A DNA stretch of 64,000 bases from Acetobacteraceae bacterium H6797 (GTDB lineage: Bacteria; Pseudomonadota; Alphaproteobacteria; Acetobacterales; Acetobacteraceae). This document shows, one piece after another, positions 15,682-25,555 of the stretch. Positions within the stretch are counted from its first letter, which is position 1; the number at the start of each line of letters is the position of its first letter. A program made the translations under genes and the position numbers. The notes beneath the pieces are model-generated. The model was not told where the DNA came from, searched no databases, and saw only the letters and a list, made by a program, of their open reading frames with translations. Location of the stretch: contig JADFCQ010000001.1 in NCBI GenBank assembly GCA_015223225.1, positions 983,639 to 1,047,638 on the forward strand. The letters are read 5' to 3'.

Positions 15682-16755
15682 ATGAAAGGAAACCGGCCCT
15701 TGCTGACCCGCCGTGCCGCCGCCGCCCTTGGCCTGCTTCCCTTCTTCGGCGGCCGTGCCCGCGCCGATGCGCCATCGGCCCGGCCCGTGAGCGACCATTT
15801 CGACGGCCGGCGCTTCTTCAACCCCGGCGGTTCGCAGCCGCGTGGGCTGATCGACGTGCTGCGCTGGAAGATGACGGGCAACCAGATCGACTGGCCCGAC
15901 CGCCATCCGAGCCCCTTCCCCCCCCACAAGCCGCCCGCCCGGGTGGGCCAGGGCGCGCTGCGGGTGACCTTCGTGGGCCATGCTTCCTTCCTCATCCAGG
16001 GCGAGGGGCTGAACATCCTGACCGACCCGGTCTGGTCCGAGCGGGTGAGCCCCTTCACCTTCGCCGGGCCGAAGCGGGTGAATGCCCCCGGCATCCGCTT
16101 CGAGGATCTGCCGAAGATCGACATCGTCCTCGTCTCGCACGGGCATTACGACCATCTCGACACCGCGACCCTCGCCAAGCTCTGGGAGAGGGACCGGCCA
16201 CGCATCATCACCGCCCTGGGCAATGACCTGACCATCAAGGACCATAACGCCGCGATCGAGGTCGAGGCCGGGGATTGGGGCGACAGCCTCTCGCTCGGCC
16301 ATGGCGTGGAGGTGAGTTTCGAGCCCGTCCATCACTGGACGGCGCGGGGCATTTTCGACCGGAACCGCGCGCTCTGGTGCGGCTTCATGCTGCGGGGCAT
16401 TGGCGGGGGCGTGTTCTTCACCGGCGATTCCGGCTTCGACGGCGGCCGGCCCTTCTCCCGCGTGGCCGCGCGGCATGGCGCGCCCGCCCTCGCCCTGCTT
16501 CCCATCGGCGCCTATGAGCCGCGCTGGTTCATGAAGGGGCAGCATATGAACCCGGAGGATGCCGTCCAGGCCTTCACCCTGCTCGGGGCGAAACAGGCGC
16601 TCGGCTATCACTGGGGGACGTTCCAGCTGACCGACGAGGGGGTGGAGAACCCTGCCGCCGATCTGGACACGGCCCTGGCCAAGGCGGGGCTGGATGCCGA
16701 GCGTTTCCTCGCCGCCCGGCCCGGCCAGATCTGGACGGCGGGCGGCGTCAGCTAG
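15682..16755 (+). CDS. Exported NAPE-PLD-like MBL hydrolase
   Basis: A 357-residue metallo-beta-lactamase-fold enzyme of the group that includes N-acyl-phosphatidylethanolamine phospholipase D and RomA-like envelope proteins. The N-terminus has an Arg-Arg pair before a hydrophobic stretch (LLTRRAAAALGLLPFF), so it is exported, possibly by Tat. The metal-binding motif SHGHYDHLD is at 152-160; FTGDSGFD and the terminal HWGTFQLTDE carry the remaining ligands. FVGHASFLI is the family start of the fold. Together with the upstream serine hydrolase it suggests envelope lipid or peptidoglycan turnover. Confidence 0.88.
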   Translation: MKGNRPLLTRRAAAALGLLPFFGGRARADAPSARPVSDHFDGRRFFNPGGSQPRGLIDVLRWKMTGNQIDWPDRHPSPFPPHKPPARVGQGALRVTFVGHASFLIQGEGLNILTDPVWSERVSPFTFAGPKRVNAPGIRFEDLPKIDIVLVSHGHYDHLDTATLAKLWERDRPRIITALGNDLTIKDHNAAIEVEAGDWGDSLSLGHGVEVSFEPVHHWTARGIFDRNRALWCGFMLRGIGGGVFFTGDSGFDGGRPFSRVAARHGAPALALLPIGAYEPRWFMKGQHMNPEDAVQAFTLLGAKQALGYHWGTFQLTDEGVENPAADLDTALAKAGLDAERFLAARPGQIWTAGGVS

Positions 16756-16773
16756 GGCGGAAGACGCCCCGGC

Positions 16774-17883
16774 TCAGAGGGCCGGCATGGGCTCGCCCAC
16801 GGCGAGTTCCATCGGCGGCTTGTTCGCGCCATGCCAGCCGCGCTCGTATTGCGGCGGGACCGGCACGGCGCCGCTCTTGCCGAGGGATTGCGCGGCGCGG
16901 ATGGGCCAGAACGGGTCACGCAGCAGGGCGCGGGCCATGAGCACCATATCGGCACTGCCCTCGGCGATGATCGCCTGCGCCTGCTCGGCCTCCGTGATCA
17001 GCCCGACCGCCGTGGTGAGCGCGCCGGTGCCCTCGCGGACGGCCTTGGCACCCGGCACCTGGTAGCCCGGGCCGAGGACGATCTTCTGCTCGTGGTGCAG
17101 CCCGCCCGAGGAGATGTCGAAGAGATCGACGCTCGGCTTGAGGTCGGCGCAGAGCTGCACCGTCTCTTCCGTCGTCCAGCCGCCCGGCACCCAGTCGGTA
17201 TGCGAGAAGCGGATGCCGAGCGCGACGCCGGCCGGCAGCACCGCCTTCACCGCCGCGACCGCCTCGCGCGCGAAGCGGCTGCGGCCGGCGAAATCGCCGC
17301 CCCAGGCATCGTTGCGCGTATTGGAGAGCGGCGAGAGGAACTGGTGGATCAGGTAGCCATGCGCGCCGTGAAGCTCGATGAAGCGATAACCGGCCTTCAC
17401 GGCGCGGATCGCGGCATCGGCAAAGGCCTTGAGCGTATCGGCGATATCGGCATCGCTCATCGCCTTGGGCGTCGCGAAATCGCCGAAGGCGACGGCGCTG
17501 GGGCCGATCACCTCCCAGCTCGGCTCGGCGGGGCCGCCCAGCCAGGGTGCATTGCGCGAGGCCTTGCGCCCGGCATGGCCGAGCTGGATACCCGGCACGG
17601 CGCCCGCCGCGCTGATGGCGGCGGCGAGCTTGGCATGGGGCTCGATGAGGCTGTCGTCCCAGAGGCCGAGGTCGCCGGGGCTGATGCGGCCCTCGGGCGT
17701 CACGGCGGTGGCCTCGACGATCACCAGCGCCGCGCCGCCGAGGGCGAGATGCATGAGATGGGCGAGGTGCCACTGGGTCGGACGGCCGTCATTCGCGGCG
17801 CTGTACTGGCACATGGGCGCTACGCCGATACGGTTGCGCAGCGCGATCCCCGCCAGGTCGAGCGGGGAGAAAAGGTCGGTCAT
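16774..17883 (-). CDS. NADH:flavin oxidoreductase, Old Yellow Enzyme (YqjM/NamA type)
   Basis: FMN-dependent ene-reductase of 369 residues. It reduces activated C=C bonds of enals, enones or nitro compounds with NAD(P)H. The thermophilic-like (YqjM) subclass marks are Cys25 in APMCQYSA, the substrate-binding pair His172/His175 in ELHGAHGYLIHQFLSPL, and GIRFSHTDW. It is the last gene of a three-gene operon, four bases after the DUF2272 lipoprotein gene. That is an unusual pairing of a cytosolic flavoenzyme with an envelope protein. The natural substrate is unknown. Confidence 0.92.
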   Translation of the reverse strand: MTDLFSPLDLAGIALRNRIGVAPMCQYSAANDGRPTQWHLAHLMHLALGGAALVIVEATAVTPEGRISPGDLGLWDDSLIEPHAKLAAAISAAGAVPGIQLGHAGRKASRNAPWLGGPAEPSWEVIGPSAVAFGDFATPKAMSDADIADTLKAFADAAIRAVKAGYRFIELHGAHGYLIHQFLSPLSNTRNDAWGGDFAGRSRFAREAVAAVKAVLPAGVALGIRFSHTDWVPGGWTTEETVQLCADLKPSVDLFDISSGGLHHEQKIVLGPGYQVPGAKAVREGTGALTTAVGLITEAEQAQAIIAEGSADMVLMARALLRDPFWPIRAAQSLGKSGAVPVPPQYERGWHGANKPPMELAVGEPMPAL

Positions 17884-17887
17884 CGGG

Positions 17888-18730
17888 TCAGCTTCCGGTA
17901 TTGCCCCAGGGCGGCAGGCGCCCGAGGCGGTTCTCGAAGGTTACGACCCATATGGGGCGACCGGCGCCGCGCGGCAAAGGGGTGCCGGCGGAATCGGCTT
18001 CGAAACGGGAAAGCGTGACCGCATCGCCCACATTCCCGCCGATGGCCTCGATGACCCCGGGGCCCGTGGCGGTGACGATGTCGCAATGCATGGGGCGGAA
18101 CTGGCCCGTCTCGCTCAGCCTCTGCCGCCAGTTGGACAGCGGATGGCGGCTGCGATCGGCGCAGATCAGATCGCCCGGCACCGGGGCGTAGGTGCCCGGA
18201 TCATGCGGGATGAAGGAGGCCTGATTGGGGAAGCGCGCCGCATCGGCCAGCATGCCGTCGATATAGAAGGAATGCGCGGCGGAAGAGGGAAACTCCCGCT
18301 CGTCCACCCCGGCATTGCGCATGACGTAGCTGATGAAGGCGGCCGACCAGGCGGGCTCGGCCCAGATGCCCTGCGGCTCGGCCGGATTGGCGATGGCGGC
18401 CGCATAGAGCGCGCGGTTGCGGCGGATCGCCCCTTCGTCATCCGGCACGGCCCGCCAATAGGCCAGCACGCGGGGGAAGTTCTCGGGCCTGCTCTCCTCA
18501 TGCCCCATCTCGACGGCCGGGGTGCCGGCGCAGGGGGTGAGCGCGGCGCCGGGCAGGCCGCTGGCAATGCAGCCCCAATCGGCCCATTCGGCGCGGACGA
18601 TATGCAGCATCCGCTCCCGCGCCGAGGGCGGGTAGGAGAGCGGGGGCGAGGGCGGCGGGGCGGCGGGCGCCGCACAGCCGGCGAGCGCGAGCAGCCCCAA
18701 CAGGGCACCCGTCCAGGAAAGGCGGGGCAT
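17888..18730 (-). CDS. DUF2272 lipoprotein
   Basis: A 280-residue protein with a lipoprotein signal (LLALAGC, Cys19) and a Pro/Ala linker. The domain from about 36 to 275 matches the DUF2272 pattern (RVLAYWRAVP, AWSAAFISYVMRNAG, HSFYIDGM, PVPGDLICADR, MHCDIVTATG). The order of motifs resembles NlpC/P60 or CHAP amidases, but Ser129 sits where such enzymes have Cys, with His215 downstream. This comparison is mine and not established. It is translationally coupled to the 642-aa gene (stop and start share one base) and followed by the OYE gene. Confidence 0.85.
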   Translation of the reverse strand: MPRLSWTGALLGLLALAGCAAPAAPPPSPPLSYPPSARERMLHIVRAEWADWGCIASGLPGAALTPCAGTPAVEMGHEESRPENFPRVLAYWRAVPDDEGAIRRNRALYAAAIANPAEPQGIWAEPAWSAAFISYVMRNAGVDEREFPSSAAHSFYIDGMLADAARFPNQASFIPHDPGTYAPVPGDLICADRSRHPLSNWRQRLSETGQFRPMHCDIVTATGPGVIEAIGGNVGDAVTLSRFEADSAGTPLPRGAGRPIWVVTFENRLGRLPPWGNTGS

Positions 18731-20658
18731 CAGTTCACCATGGCCGGATAGGGCGCGAGGCTTTCGGCCGGCGGGTCGAGCAAGGCCAGAATGGTCATGG
18801 CCTGGGATTGCGGGGTGACGCGGCGCTGGGTCGCGGAGGCCGAGACCTCGATGCCCTCGGGGCCGAGCCGCATGCGGCGGCGGAGCAGGGCGAGGGTCAG
18901 GTTGGTGAGGGTGGAGAGACGTTCCTCCTCCGCCGCTTCCAGCGAGAGGCCGCCATTGCCGGCCGCCACCTCGACCATCCGCAGGGCCCGCATCAGCAGC
19001 GCCGCCTTCTCGGTCAGCAGTGCGCCATCCTCGGTACCGTCGGGGCGGCGGATGAGGGGCGTGTCGACGGATTGGCGCTGGCCCTCGCGGGACACTTCCA
19101 CCGAGCCGAGGCGGATCGCGCCGAGGCCGCGGGCCAGGGCGGTGCGAAGCCGCCCGGCCAGGGGCTTGGGCAGCGGCGCGAGGCTGAGCCGCGCCAGGGA
19201 GAAGAGCGCCGCCGCATGGCCATCGAGCGTCGAACGGCCGCCCTCGTTCGCAAAGAGGCCATCCTCCGCCTGGCAGTCGAGGAGCATCGCGAGCCCCTCC
19301 TCCAGGCGCTTGGCGTAATGGCCGTAGCCCGTGGCGCGCAGCGTGGCGTCGAGCGCGGGCAGGATGAAGCCGAGATCCCTGACAGCGGGGGCGCGGAGGC
19401 GGGCGCGCGCGAACCAGCCTTCGACATGCCGGTTGAACCAGTCGAACAACTGGGCATCTCGGCCGGAGGGTACCGGGGGCTGGTAGGCCTCGCGCTGGGC
19501 TAGCAGCACATGCATCGCGACGGCGGCCAGGGCCTCGCCCGTCGCGTGATGCTCGCCCAGGGCGAAACGGCCCTGCACGCGGTCATGGGTGGCGGCGGGC
19601 ATGGTCTCGGCGGTGAGGCCGGCCTGGCCCTCGGCGACCAGCATCAGCCTGTCCTCGCTGACGCGATAGGCACCGTCGGTGGAAGGCTGGGGCTCGTAGC
19701 GGTTCACCAGCCAATGCAGATGGCCGGGGTGGCGCATGGTGGCCTTGACGCTGACCAGCAGCGCGGGCTCGGCCGGGCGGCAGAGCAGGGAGAGCGGCAC
19801 GCCATCCTTGCCATCGCCCGTGACGGTGAAGAGCTTCGCGGGCCCCGCATGCAGGCTGACGACCGAGCCCTCCATCGGCGCGGGGCGGGTCTCGGGCCCT
19901 GCGCCGCGGTCCACCAGGAAGGTATTGCTCGGGAGTTCGGCATCGCCAGAGGCATCGTCGATGGCCGTGGTCAGGCGCAACTGGTCAAGCCTAGCACCCT
20001 GGGCCGGGGTGAAGGTGACGGAGACCTTCATCGTCGGGCTGTCGCGCGAAATGGTATAGTCGTAGCGCAACCGGCCGATCTCGCGCTCCCGCTTGAGCAG
20101 CAGCCCTACCTTCGCGGTGAAGCGGCTCTCATGAAAGAAATGCATCAGCCCGCCATCGCGGAGGATACCGAAATCCATCACGGCCTCCTCCACATCGAGG
20201 CAGTGCCGCCCGCTCCAGCGGAATTCGAGCATATTGCCGCTATGCAGCACGCCCGGCCGCCCGCCATGGCGGGGCGCCTGGCGCAATTCGCCGCGCGAGA
20301 GATCGCCGGAGAATTCGTAGAGCGCGGTCAGGATGCGGAAGTCTCGCGGATCGTCACGCACGATCTCGAAGCCGGCGGCGAGCCAGCCGCGCTTCAGCTC
20401 GTCGCCCTCGCTGAGCGACATGAGGAAGTCGATCGCGCGGCTCGCCGCACCGGCATGGTTGGACCAGGCCTCGGGATGGATCAGCAACTCGGCCGCTGGC
20501 GCCGTCTCGGCCAGCGAGAGCATCATCGGCGCCGTATCGAGCGGGTCCGCGCAGAAGGCGAGCGCGGTGCGGCCGCCGACATTCACCGGATAGCCCATTT
20601 CCTTGATGAGGCTGTTCAGCAGACGTTCGCAATCCGATTTCTGCAACTGAACCGCCAT
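18730..20658 (-). CDS. Unknown 642-residue protein, predicted beta domain plus alpha/alpha toroid
   Basis: I do not recognise this family. There is no signal peptide or membrane segment, so it appears cytosolic. Residues 130-345 are rich in alternating hydrophobic residues and look like beta sheet ([21 protein letters not shown]). Residues 365-640 are helical with [14 protein letters not shown] and [14 protein letters not shown], in the style of glycan-acting alpha/alpha toroids (heparinase- or lanthionine-cyclase-like). The start at 20658 has GAGG 6 nt upstream; no conserved residues precede it. It heads an operon with the DUF2272 lipoprotein and OYE, and is divergent from purH, where many relatives carry a heparinase-like gene. 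Confidence 0.75.
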   Translation of the reverse strand: MAVQLQKSDCERLLNSLIKEMGYPVNVGGRTALAFCADPLDTAPMMLSLAETAPAAELLIHPEAWSNHAGAASRAIDFLMSLSEGDELKRGWLAAGFEIVRDDPRDFRILTALYEFSGDLSRGELRQAPRHGGRPGVLHSGNMLEFRWSGRHCLDVEEAVMDFGILRDGGLMHFFHESRFTAKVGLLLKREREIGRLRYDYTISRDSPTMKVSVTFTPAQGARLDQLRLTTAIDDASGDAELPSNTFLVDRGAGPETRPAPMEGSVVSLHAGPAKLFTVTGDGKDGVPLSLLCRPAEPALLVSVKATMRHPGHLHWLVNRYEPQPSTDGAYRVSEDRLMLVAEGQAGLTAETMPAATHDRVQGRFALGEHHATGEALAAVAMHVLLAQREAYQPPVPSGRDAQLFDWFNRHVEGWFARARLRAPAVRDLGFILPALDATLRATGYGHYAKRLEEGLAMLLDCQAEDGLFANEGGRSTLDGHAAALFSLARLSLAPLPKPLAGRLRTALARGLGAIRLGSVEVSREGQRQSVDTPLIRRPDGTEDGALLTEKAALLMRALRMVEVAAGNGGLSLEAAEEERLSTLTNLTLALLRRRMRLGPEGIEVSASATQRRVTPQSQAMTILALLDPPAESLAPYPAMVN

Positions 20659-20784
20659 TCGCCTCACACCGCCCGGTTGGTTGTTTTGCCGTGCGGCATC
20701 ATAGCGGCAGACCCGCGCGTGGCGAGGGGGCAATGCGGCCGAAAGCTCTTGAAACGAGGAAGTCATCGTCGCAGGAAGCGGGCC

Positions 20785-22365
20785 ATGAGCGACACCCCCC
20801 TTCCGATCCGCCGCGCCCTGATCTCCGTCTCCGACAAGACAGGGCTGCTCGATTTCGGCCGCTTCCTCGCCGCGCGCGGGGTGGAGATCCTCTCCACGGG
20901 CGGCACCGCCAAGGCGCTGCGCGATGCCGGCATCCCGGTGAAGGACGTCTCGGACCATACGGGCTTCCCCGAGATCCTCGACGGCCGCGTGAAGACGCTG
21001 GTGCCGCAGGTTCACGGCGGCATCCTCGGCCGGCGGGATGTGGAGGAGCATGTCGCGCAGATGAACGAGCATGCCATCGCGCCCATCGACCTGGTGGCGG
21101 TGAACCTCTACCCCTTCGAGGCGACCGTCGCGAAGGGCGCGCCCTTCGAGGATTGCATCGAGAATATCGATATCGGCGGCCCGGCCATGATCCGCTCGGC
21201 GGCCAAGAACCATGACCATGTCGTGGTAATCACCGAGGCCGGGCAGCTTCCGGGCCTCATCGCCGAGATCGAGGAGAAGGGCGGCACCACCCTCGCCTCC
21301 CGCCGCAAGTTCGCCGCCGCCGCCTATGCCCGCACCGCCGCCTATGACGCGGCCATCTCGACCTGGTTCGCCGGCCAGCTCGGCGAGCAGTTCCCCACGC
21401 GCCTCTCCATCCCCGGCGTGCTGAAGCAGACGCTGCGCTATGGCGAGAACCCGCATCAGCAGGCGGGCTTCTATGTGGATGGCTCCAACCGCGCGGGCAT
21501 CGCCACGGCCACGCAGGTGCAGGGCAAGGAGCTGTCCTACAACAACCTGAACGATACCGACGCCGCCTATGAATGCGTCGCCGAGTTCGAGAAGCCGGCC
21601 ATCGTCATCGTCAAGCACGCCAATCCCTGCGGCGTGGCCGAGGGCACGGACCTGGCGAGCGCCTGGGATGCGGCGCTCCGCTGCGACCCCGTCTCGGCCT
21701 TCGGCGGCATCATCGCGGCCAATCGCAAGCTGGATGCGGCGGCGGCCGAGAAGATGGTCTCGATCTTCTCCGAAGTGGTGATCGCGCCGGACGCGGATGA
21801 AGAGGCCAAGGCCATCTTCGCCAAGAAGAAGAACCTGCGCCTGCTGCTGACGGGCGGCCTGCCCGACCCGGTCGCGCCGGGCATGTATTTCAAGTCCGTC
21901 TCGGGCGGCTTCCTCGCGCAGTCGCGCGATGCGGGCCGGGTGCTCGAGAGCGAGCTGAAGGTCGTCACCAAGCGCGCGCCGACGGCGCAGGAAATGGCCG
22001 ACCTGCTCTTCGCCTTCCGCGTCTGCAAGCACGTGAAGTCCAACGCCATCATCTATGCCAAGGGCGGTGCCACGGTGGGTATCGGCGCGGGTCAGATGAG
22101 CCGCGTGGACAGCGCCCGCATCGCGGCCTGGAAGTCGGAAGAGGCGGCCAAGGCCGCCGGCCTGCCGGGCAAGCTGGCCGAGGGTTCGGTCGTGGCTTCC
22201 GACGCCTTCTTCCCCTTCGCCGACGGGCTCCAGGCGGCGGCGGCGGCGGGCGCGACGGCCGTGATCCAGCCGGGCGGCTCGATGCGCGATGCCGAGGTGA
22301 TCGCCGCAGCCGACGAGGCCGGGCTCGCGATGGTCATGACCGGGATGCGCCACTTCCGCCACTGA
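20785..22365 (+). CDS. purH: Bifunctional AICAR formyltransferase/IMP cyclohydrolase
   Basis: Last two steps of purine synthesis, AICAR to FAICAR to IMP. The 526-residue length is standard. The N-terminal MGS-like cyclohydrolase domain (1-200) carries [49 protein letters not shown] and NLYPFE. The C-terminal transformylase (about 200-526) has [23 protein letters not shown] and the catalytic Lys-His region, and ends [29 protein letters not shown]. The ATG at 20785 was chosen because it gives the family N-terminus. Another pur gene (purC) is 36 kb away. A terminator follows. Confidence 0.97.
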   Translation: MSDTPLPIRRALISVSDKTGLLDFGRFLAARGVEILSTGGTAKALRDAGIPVKDVSDHTGFPEILDGRVKTLVPQVHGGILGRRDVEEHVAQMNEHAIAPIDLVAVNLYPFEATVAKGAPFEDCIENIDIGGPAMIRSAAKNHDHVVVITEAGQLPGLIAEIEEKGGTTLASRRKFAAAAYARTAAYDAAISTWFAGQLGEQFPTRLSIPGVLKQTLRYGENPHQQAGFYVDGSNRAGIATATQVQGKELSYNNLNDTDAAYECVAEFEKPAIVIVKHANPCGVAEGTDLASAWDAALRCDPVSAFGGIIAANRKLDAAAAEKMVSIFSEVVIAPDADEEAKAIFAKKKNLRLLLTGGLPDPVAPGMYFKSVSGGFLAQSRDAGRVLESELKVVTKRAPTAQEMADLLFAFRVCKHVKSNAIIYAKGGATVGIGAGQMSRVDSARIAAWKSEEAAKAAGLPGKLAEGSVVASDAFFPFADGLQAAAAAGATAVIQPGGSMRDAEVIAAADEAGLAMVMTGMRHFRH

Positions 22366-22394
22366 GCGGTGGCGTCTCAGCACCGGGTTTGGAG

Positions 22395-22422
22395 CGGGAG
22401 GGCCCTCGGGCTCTCCCGTTTT
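22395..22422 (+). terminator. Rho-independent terminator of purH
   Basis: Stem CGGGAG/CTCCCG, extended by GGCC/GGCT with one G-U pair around a CTCG loop, followed by TTTT. It starts 30 bp after the purH stop codon. Confidence 0.85.
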
Positions 22423-22508
22423 CATCTGGCCGCCCGCTTCATTGGCGTCGGACCGAACAAATGGAAAACATCCTGCCGAATCCCCTCGGGCCGGTCTAAG
22501 CTCGGGGC

Positions 22509-24269
22509 ATGACCACCGATACGCTCCTGATTCTCGCCGCCCTGGCCGTCGTCGCCGTGCTGCTCGTGATCCTGCTGCTGCGCCGCCCCGGCGATGGCGG
22601 GGCCGGGCTCGCGACGCTCCAGGCGCAGCAGGACAGGTTCGGCGAGCGGCTGGGCGCGCTTTCGGGCGAGGTGAAGGCCGAGATGGCCGAACGGCTGGGC
22701 GCGATCTCGCGGGAAATGTCGGGCTTCGCCATCGAGCAGGCGCGGCTGCTGAACGAGGCCCAGGCGAAGCAGCGGGACGCGTTGGCGGCGCAGGAGAAGG
22801 CGCTGATCGATCGCCTCGACCTTCAGCGCGCACAATCGGCCGAGGCCGCGACGGCACTGCGCGGGATGCTGACCGAGCAGGACAAGGCGCTGGTCGAGCG
22901 CCTGGCCCAGGAGGCCGCCGCGACCCGCAAGGTGCTGGACGCCCACCGCGAACAGGATGGCGAGGCGGCGACCGCGCTGCGGACCATGCTGGCCGGGCAG
23001 GACAAGGCGCTGGTCGAGCGGCTCTCGGCCGAGGCCGTCGCCACCCGCGATGCCCTGACGGCCCAGCGCGAGGCCGCGACCCAGGCGGCGGTAGAATTGC
23101 GCGCCATGCTGACGGCCGCGGCCGCCAGCCAGGCCGAGAAGCAGGCGCAGGACATGGCGACCCTGCGGCGGGACCAGCAGGCGACGGCGAGCGAGACCAA
23201 GCAGGTGCTGGAGGCCGTGCGCACCACCCTGGCCGAGGCCGCCGCCCTGCAGGGCAAGGCCATGGCCGAGCAGATGAACTCGACGCGCGACCTGCTCGAC
23301 GCCCGGCTGAAGGAGCTGCGCGAGGGCAATGAGCAGAAGCTGGGCGAGATCCAGAAGAGCGTGAACGAGCAGCTGCAGAGCGCCGTCGAGAAGCAGATGA
23401 ACGAGAGCTTCTCCCGCGTCATCGACCAGTTCACCGCCGTGCAGAAGGCCATGGGCGACGTGCAGGCCGTCACGGGCCAGATCGGCGACATCAAGCGCCT
23501 CTTCTCCAATGTGAAGACGCGCGGCGGCTGGGGCGAGACGCAGGTGCGGCTGCTGCTCGACGATCTCCTGCCGCCGGGCAGCTACGAGACGAATATCAAG
23601 CTCAGCCCGGATAGCGGCGAGGCGGTGGAATTCGCCGTGCATATGCCCATGCAGGGCGGCGAGCGGGTGCTGCTGCCGATCGACGCGAAATTCCCGGTCG
23701 AGGATTACGAGCGGCTGATCCTGGCCGCCGAGGCGGGCGATGCCGAGGCCGAGAAAGCCGCGCGCCGGGCGCTGGAACGCCGCGTGAAGGACGAGGCGGC
23801 GAAAATCGCGGCCAAATACATTCTGCCGCCCATCACCGTCGATTTCGCCGTGCTCTACCTGCCGACCGACGGGCTCTATGCCGAGGTGGCGCGCATCCCC
23901 GGGCTGATCGAGGAGATCGGGAGGGTCTCCAAGGTGCTGGTGCTGGGGCCGAGCGTCTTCCCCGCCCTGCTGCGCACCATCCAGCTCGGCTATGTCACGC
24001 TCGCGCTCAACCAGAAGGCCGATCTGGTGCGCGAGCTGCTCGGCGCCACCAAGGCCGAGATGCAGAAGATGGAAGGCGTGCTCACCAAGCTCAGCAAGAA
24101 TGTGGGCACCCTGGGCCGAACCATCAGCGACGCCCAGGTGCGCACCCGCGCCGTCGCCCGCAAGCTGCGCGGGATCGACGCCATCGCGCTCGATCGGGTG
24201 GATCAGGTGCTTGAGCTAACCTCCGAGGCCGCCGAGGATGAGGGCGATTCTGCGGAAGACGAGACTTGA
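22509..24269 (+). CDS. rmuC: DNA recombination protein RmuC
   Basis: A 586-residue membrane-anchored protein thought to limit inversions at short inverted repeats. An N-terminal membrane helix (about 6-24) is followed by a long coiled coil (30-300). The RmuC nuclease-like domain follows from about 320, with NVKTRGGWGETQVRLLLDDLLPPGSYE, LPIDAKFPVEDYERL and AVLYLPTDGLYAEV. The coiled coil contains a 40-residue repeat unit, AATALR.ML..QDKALVERL..EA.ATR, in two near-identical and one diverged copy. The stop codon overlaps the next start by one base. Confidence 0.93.
   Translation: MTTDTLLILAALAVVAVLLVILLLRRPGDGGAGLATLQAQQDRFGERLGALSGEVKAEMAERLGAISREMSGFAIEQARLLNEAQAKQRDALAAQEKALIDRLDLQRAQSAEAATALRGMLTEQDKALVERLAQEAAATRKVLDAHREQDGEAATALRTMLAGQDKALVERLSAEAVATRDALTAQREAATQAAVELRAMLTAAAASQAEKQAQDMATLRRDQQATASETKQVLEAVRTTLAEAAALQGKAMAEQMNSTRDLLDARLKELREGNEQKLGEIQKSVNEQLQSAVEKQMNESFSRVIDQFTAVQKAMGDVQAVTGQIGDIKRLFSNVKTRGGWGETQVRLLLDDLLPPGSYETNIKLSPDSGEAVEFAVHMPMQGGERVLLPIDAKFPVEDYERLILAAEAGDAEAEKAARRALERRVKDEAAKIAAKYILPPITVDFAVLYLPTDGLYAEVARIPGLIEEIGRVSKVLVLGPSVFPALLRTIQLGYVTLALNQKADLVRELLGATKAEMQKMEGVLTKLSKNVGTLGRTISDAQVRTRAVARKLRGIDAIALDRVDQVLELTSEAAEDEGDSAEDET
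22857..23096 (+). repeat. 120-bp tandem repeat inside rmuC
   Basis: Two consecutive 120-bp units encode the 40-residue coiled-coil repeat. The stretch GCAGGACAAGGCGCTGGTCG is identical at 22877 and exactly 120 bp later at 22997. A diverged third unit follows. Confidence 0.7.
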
Positions 24270-25519
24270 TGGGCCTTTCCTTTTCGATGGTGCAGCTCCA
24301 GTCGGGCATCGGGCTGCTCGCGCTCGCGGTCCTCTGCTGGCTGCTGGGCGGCGCGCAGCGGCCCATTCCCTGGCGGGCGGTGATCGCGGGGCTGGGGCTG
24401 CAATTCATCCTCGCCGTGGTGATGCTCTATCTGCCGCCGGTTCGCGCGGCGCTCGCCTGGATGACCAAGGCGGTCGATGCCCTGGTGCGGGCGACCGAGG
24501 CGGGCACCTCGCTGGTCTTCGGCTTTCTCGGCGGCGCGCCGCTGCCCTATGTGGAGACGGTGCCCGGCGGCTCCTATGTGCTCTTCTTCAAGTCGCTGCC
24601 GCTCATCCTCGTGGTCGGCGCGCTCTCGGCGCTGCTCTATCACTGGCGGGTGCTGCCGCTGATCGTGCGGGGGCTGTCGAAGATCCTGCGCGCGGCCTTC
24701 GGGATTTCGGGGGCCTGCGGCTTCTCGGTCGCGGCCAATGTCTTCGTCGGCATGGTCGAGGCGCCGCTGATGATCCGCGCCTGGCTCGGGCGGCTGACGC
24801 GGAGCGAGCTTTTCGTCGTCATGACCGCCGGCCTCGCGGGCATCGCGGGAAATATGCTGGTGGTCTACGCCACCTTCATCGGCAGCGTGGTGCCGGATGC
24901 GGCGGGGCAGCTGCTCACCGCGAGCCTCATCAGCGCGCCGGCGGCGATCATGGCGGCGATGCTGATGCTGCCCGGCCCGCCGCCGCGCGAGGATGCCGAT
25001 ACCGAGGCGCCCGCGCTCTATGACAGCAGCATGGACGCCATCGTGCGCGGCACGGCCGAGGGGCTGACGCTGCTGCTCGGCATCATGGCGGCGCTGATCG
25101 TCTTCGTCGCCCTGGTGGCGCTGGCCAACGAGATCCTCTCGCCCACCGGTCACAAGCTGCAGGAGATCGCGGGCTGGATCTTCTGGCCCATCGCGCTGGC
25201 CATGGGCATTCCCGTCGAACAGGCGGGCACGGCGGCGCAGTTGCTCGGCGTGAAGACGGTGATCAACGAGTTCATCGCCTATCTCCAGCTCGCCGGCGAG
25301 GCGGGCAAGGGGCTCGATGCGCGCTCGAAGCTCATCATCACCTATGCGCTCTGCTCCTTCGCCAATTTCGGCTCGGTCGGGATCATGGTCGCGGGCATGA
25401 CGGCGATGTGCCCCGAGCGCCGGACGGAGATCGTCCGCCTCGGCCTGCCAGCGCTCGTCGCCGGCACGCTGGCCGCCTGCATGACCGGGGCCGTCGTCGG
25501 GGTTCTGACGCCGGGCTGA
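24269..25519 (+). CDS. Concentrative nucleoside transporter (CNT/NupC family)
   Basis: Inner-membrane symporter of 416 residues that takes up nucleosides with H+ or Na+. The CNT pattern is present: LGLQFILAVVMLYLPPVRAALAWM at the N-terminal third, the LSKILRAAFGISGACGFSVAANVFVGMVEAPLMI core, AGIAGNMLVVYA and the C-terminal LLGVKTVINEFIAY...ALCSFANFGSVGIMVAGM. It is translationally coupled to rmuC by one base, and the deoxyribosyltransferase gene follows after 36 bp. This suggests uptake and salvage of nucleosides. An in-frame TTG one codon upstream is not the likely start. Confidence 0.93.
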   Translation: MGLSFSMVQLQSGIGLLALAVLCWLLGGAQRPIPWRAVIAGLGLQFILAVVMLYLPPVRAALAWMTKAVDALVRATEAGTSLVFGFLGGAPLPYVETVPGGSYVLFFKSLPLILVVGALSALLYHWRVLPLIVRGLSKILRAAFGISGACGFSVAANVFVGMVEAPLMIRAWLGRLTRSELFVVMTAGLAGIAGNMLVVYATFIGSVVPDAAGQLLTASLISAPAAIMAAMLMLPGPPPREDADTEAPALYDSSMDAIVRGTAEGLTLLLGIMAALIVFVALVALANEILSPTGHKLQEIAGWIFWPIALAMGIPVEQAGTAAQLLGVKTVINEFIAYLQLAGEAGKGLDARSKLIITYALCSFANFGSVGIMVAGMTAMCPERRTEIVRLGLPALVAGTLAACMTGAVVGVLTPG

Positions 25520-25555
25520 ATTTCGGCGCTCTGACGCCTGCATGAGGGAGACCGC

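Noticed and set aside
20659..22857. Upstream extension of the 642-aa protein across purH (frame open for 1375 codons)
   Set aside because: The extension is antisense to purH and low-complexity. The start at 20658 has a good ribosome binding site.
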